DNA of 7,043 bases from Rhodospirillales bacterium (lineage in GTDB: Bacteria; Pseudomonadota; Alphaproteobacteria; Acetobacterales; Acetobacteraceae): NCBI GenBank assembly GCA_028870815.1, contig JAGWOU010000088.1, forward strand, positions 1-7,043. The letters run 5' to 3'. A program made the position numbers and the translations under genes. The notes beneath the pieces were generated by a model. The model was given only the letters and a program-made list of their open reading frames with translations. It was not told the DNA's origin and did not search any database. Shown here one piece after another: positions 5,381-7,043 of the stretch. Numbering within the stretch: position 1 is the stretch's first letter; the number at the start of each line of letters is the position of its first letter.

Positions 5381-6688
5381 ATGCTGCAATTCTTGGTTGT
5401 GATTCCGGCATTGCTTCTGGCCGGGCTGGCGATGGTTCGGCCATGGGCGGGGCTTGTGCTTTGGGTGCTGGCGCTGGCCACCGGACCGGATTACTGGCTG
5501 AGCGGCCTGACCGGCACGCCGGAGGCCACGGCAGGATTACTGAAAGCGTACGGGCTGGCGGTGCTGGCCGGGGCCGCCTTGCGCGGCGGGTTAAAAACGA
5601 ACCGCTGGAACCCCGCCTTCGCGTTTCTGTTCATGTTCTGCACCGGGCTGCTCCACGGGCTGCATCCGGGTTTAAGCCTGCAAGCCTCCTTACGCTCGCT
5701 GGTGGGTTCCACGGCACCCTTTCTGTTCAGTTTCGTGCGGCTGGATGAGACATTCCGCCGCCGGGCCATCGCCGCGCTCATCTGGGCGCCGGTTTTCGCC
5801 GTGGCGGTGGATGTCGTGCTGGCGCTCTCAGGGGTGGATCAGCTTTACGTGTTGGAGCAGGGCGCGCTGCGGCTGGGAGGCAATGGCCAGCCGCCATTTC
5901 TGGGCGGTTTCGCGCTCATCGGCTTTTACGCCACGGTGCTGGAACTAGCGGACAAGCCAAGACCCGGCATGGCCGCCCTGGCGGGGCTGAATTTTGTCAT
6001 CATCCTGCTCACCGGCGCGCGCTCGCCCTTGGCGCTGGCGGTCATGATGCTGCTGGCGCTGCTGCTTTTGCAAAAACGGCTGATGGCGCTGGCCGGAGCC
6101 GGGGCACTGGCATCTCTGATGGTGCTGGGCTCCGGGCTATTCGGGTTCTTGCGGGCGGTGGACCTCACCAAACTTGGCGAGGCAACAGACCTTTCCCACC
6201 GCATGCTGGTCTGGCCGTTCTTCATCAATGCCATGCGGCAATCGCCCTGGCTCGGCTGGGGTGTGGGTGCTGGCAAGGTCATTCTCCCGGTCACCTCGCA
6301 GCTCAGCGCGTTGCTCGGCACCAATGCCGCGCATGACGAATATTTACGTATCGGCAGCGAGGGCGGGTTTGTGGGCCTGCTTCTGCTCATCGGGCTGATG
6401 GCGCTCTGGGCGGCGCGCGGCTCCAGCAGGCTGCCACGCGGCCAGGCCTGGCTAATGCGCCTCACCTTCATCGCCTTCGCCATCCAGTCCATCACCGACA
6501 ACACCCTCATCGCGTCAACCGGTTCGGCATTCTTTTTGTGGGCAAGCGTCATCTTCGCAGATGCGGAGAACAGGTCTAAACGGGCGGCATGCTCACCCGC
6601 CGCTCCACCCTTGCCATTCCCCTCGCCTTCGCCGCCGCAGGCCCCGCCTTGGCCGATTCCGGCGCACCCCCCGTCGCCATCGTGCTGA
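5381..6688 (+). CDS. O-antigen ligase / polymerase family membrane protein (Wzy_C domain)
   Basis: This integral inner-membrane protein belongs to the WaaL/Wzy group, which joins or polymerises undecaprenyl-linked glycans on the periplasmic face. The 435 residues contain about ten or more hydrophobic segments, the first at 1-20 and 21-40, with further ones to about 390. The family core is clear: LLTGARSPLALAV (209-221), then the large periplasmic loop with SHRMLVWPF (272-280), SPWLGWGVGAG (288-298) and NAAHDEYLRIGSEGG (315-329), where H318 and the arginines R214 and R274 match the catalytic-type residues of WaaL. A ligase cannot be told from a polymerase by sequence. The start is set by GAGGG four bases upstream. 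The last 33 residues are an odd proline-rich tail (15 prolines) because this frame runs for 100 bases over the signal-peptide region of the next gene; see findings. Confidence 0.87.
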   Translation: MLQFLVVIPALLLAGLAMVRPWAGLVLWVLALATGPDYWLSGLTGTPEATAGLLKAYGLAVLAGAALRGGLKTNRWNPAFAFLFMFCTGLLHGLHPGLSLQASLRSLVGSTAPFLFSFVRLDETFRRRAIAALIWAPVFAVAVDVVLALSGVDQLYVLEQGALRLGGNGQPPFLGGFALIGFYATVLELADKPRPGMAALAGLNFVIILLTGARSPLALAVMMLLALLLLQKRLMALAGAGALASLMVLGSGLFGFLRAVDLTKLGEATDLSHRMLVWPFFINAMRQSPWLGWGVGAGKVILPVTSQLSALLGTNAAHDEYLRIGSEGGFVGLLLLIGLMALWAARGSSRLPRGQAWLMRLTFIAFAIQSITDNTLIASTGSAFFLWASVIFADAENRSKRAACSPAAPPLPFPSPSPPQAPPWPIPAHPPSPSC

Positions 6689-7043
6689 ACTCGGGCGAAG
6701 GCACGGTCAGCGTTATCGACACGGCCACGCGCCAGGTTATCGGCACCGAACCGGCCTATCGCGAGCCCAGCCACTGGGCGCTGACGCCTGACCGCCAGCG
6801 GCTTCTGGTGGCCGACGCCTCCGGCAATGCGCTATTCATCTACGACCCGCGCACCGGCGCAACGATGGGCCATAAGCGCATCGCCGACCCCTACCAGATC
6901 GGCTACACCCCGAATAACCGCTATTTCGTGGTGAACGCGCTGCGGCTGGACTTCGTTGATGTCTATGACGGCGCGGATTTCTCCTTGGTAAAACGCTTCA
7001 AGCCCGGCCGCTGGCCGAGCCATCTGGATTTCTCGCCGGACTC
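6589..7043 (+). CDS. Exported YncE-like beta-propeller protein (5' part, continues beyond window)
   Basis: An open frame from the ATG at 6589 to the window edge encodes at least 151 residues with no stop. It opens with an export signal: a twin-arginine start (MLTRRSTLA), a hydrophobic stretch (AIPLAFAAAG) and a likely signal-peptidase site at PALA-D near residue 22. The mature part has repeated beta-propeller blades of the YncE/YVTN type: GEGTVSVIDTATRQV (37-50), WALTPDRQRLLVAD (63-76), NALFIYDPRTGA (80-91), YTPNNRYFVVN (106-116) and SHLDFSPDS (144-152, cut by the window edge). Such proteins are periplasmic and often bind ligands or partners; the exact role here is unknown. Codon for codon this reading is sensible although it overlaps the ligase frame. 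An in-frame TAA at 6577-6579, nine bases before the ATG, closes this frame upstream. Only a weak purine-rich element precedes the start. Confidence 0.85.
   Translation, partial: MLTRRSTLAIPLAFAAAGPALADSGAPPVAIVLNSGEGTVSVIDTATRQVIGTEPAYREPSHWALTPDRQRLLVADASGNALFIYDPRTGATMGHKRIADPYQIGYTPNNRYFVVNALRLDFVDVYDGADFSLVKRFKPGRWPSHLDFSPD

Noticed and set aside
5313..5444. N-terminal extension of the hydrolase up to 5444
   Set aside because: The added residues have no family counterpart and would place the start inside the divergent ligase gene.
5926..6774. A 282-codon minus-strand frame opposite the ligase gene
   Set aside because: The plus strand has clear ligase motifs and hydrophobic segments. The antisense product has no motif and also crosses the start of the propeller gene.

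Overview
This 7,043-base window has high GC and is densely coded, with gaps of only a few bases to about 200 bases. It looks like an alphaproteobacterial chromosome. The gene order pstB-phoU-phoB, the many GC-rich antisense shadow frames and the style of the proteins fit that class. An acetic-acid-bacteria/Rhodospirillales relative is my guess, but no rRNA or clade marker is present to prove it.

Layout. (1) 1-1822, plus strand: the 3' end of the phosphate-uptake and phosphate-sensing operon, with the C-terminal part of the PstB ATPase, then PhoU, then PhoB. The sensor kinase PhoR and the rest of Pst are presumably upstream of the window. (2) 1826-2209, minus strand: a receiver-only response regulator that meets phoB tail to tail with only 3 bases between the stop codons. 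(3) 2210-2416: a 207-base divergent gap of lower GC, the main regulatory region of the window. (4) 2417-3430, plus strand: a PAPS-type sulfotransferase. (5) 3448-5312, minus strand: a two-gene unit, an alpha/beta hydrolase followed by a DauA-like FAD amino-acid oxidoreductase, joined by a 4-base ATGA overlap. (6) 5381 to the end, plus strand: an O-antigen-ligase/polymerase-type membrane protein whose frame overlaps by 100 bases the start of an exported YncE-like beta-propeller protein. That last gene runs off the window.

How the genes fit together. PstB (transport), PhoU (signal relay) and PhoB (transcriptional output) form the classical phosphate-starvation circuit. The lone receiver domain beside phoB could interact with that circuit or with another kinase, but the sequence does not decide. 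The hydrolase and FAD enzyme are translationally coupled and probably serve one catabolic step. The ligase and the propeller protein both act at the cell envelope. I found no tRNA, rRNA, CRISPR array, insertion sequence or phage gene.

Nothing here is clearly a new system. The observations most worth a second look are an A7 slippery run exactly in the PhoB interdomain linker, with a stop waiting in both shifted frames; the truncated OmpR-type regulator butted against phoB; the DauA-like enzyme that keeps the substrate-carboxylate residues but lacks the arginine side-chain residues; and the long out-of-frame overlap at the end of the ligase gene.
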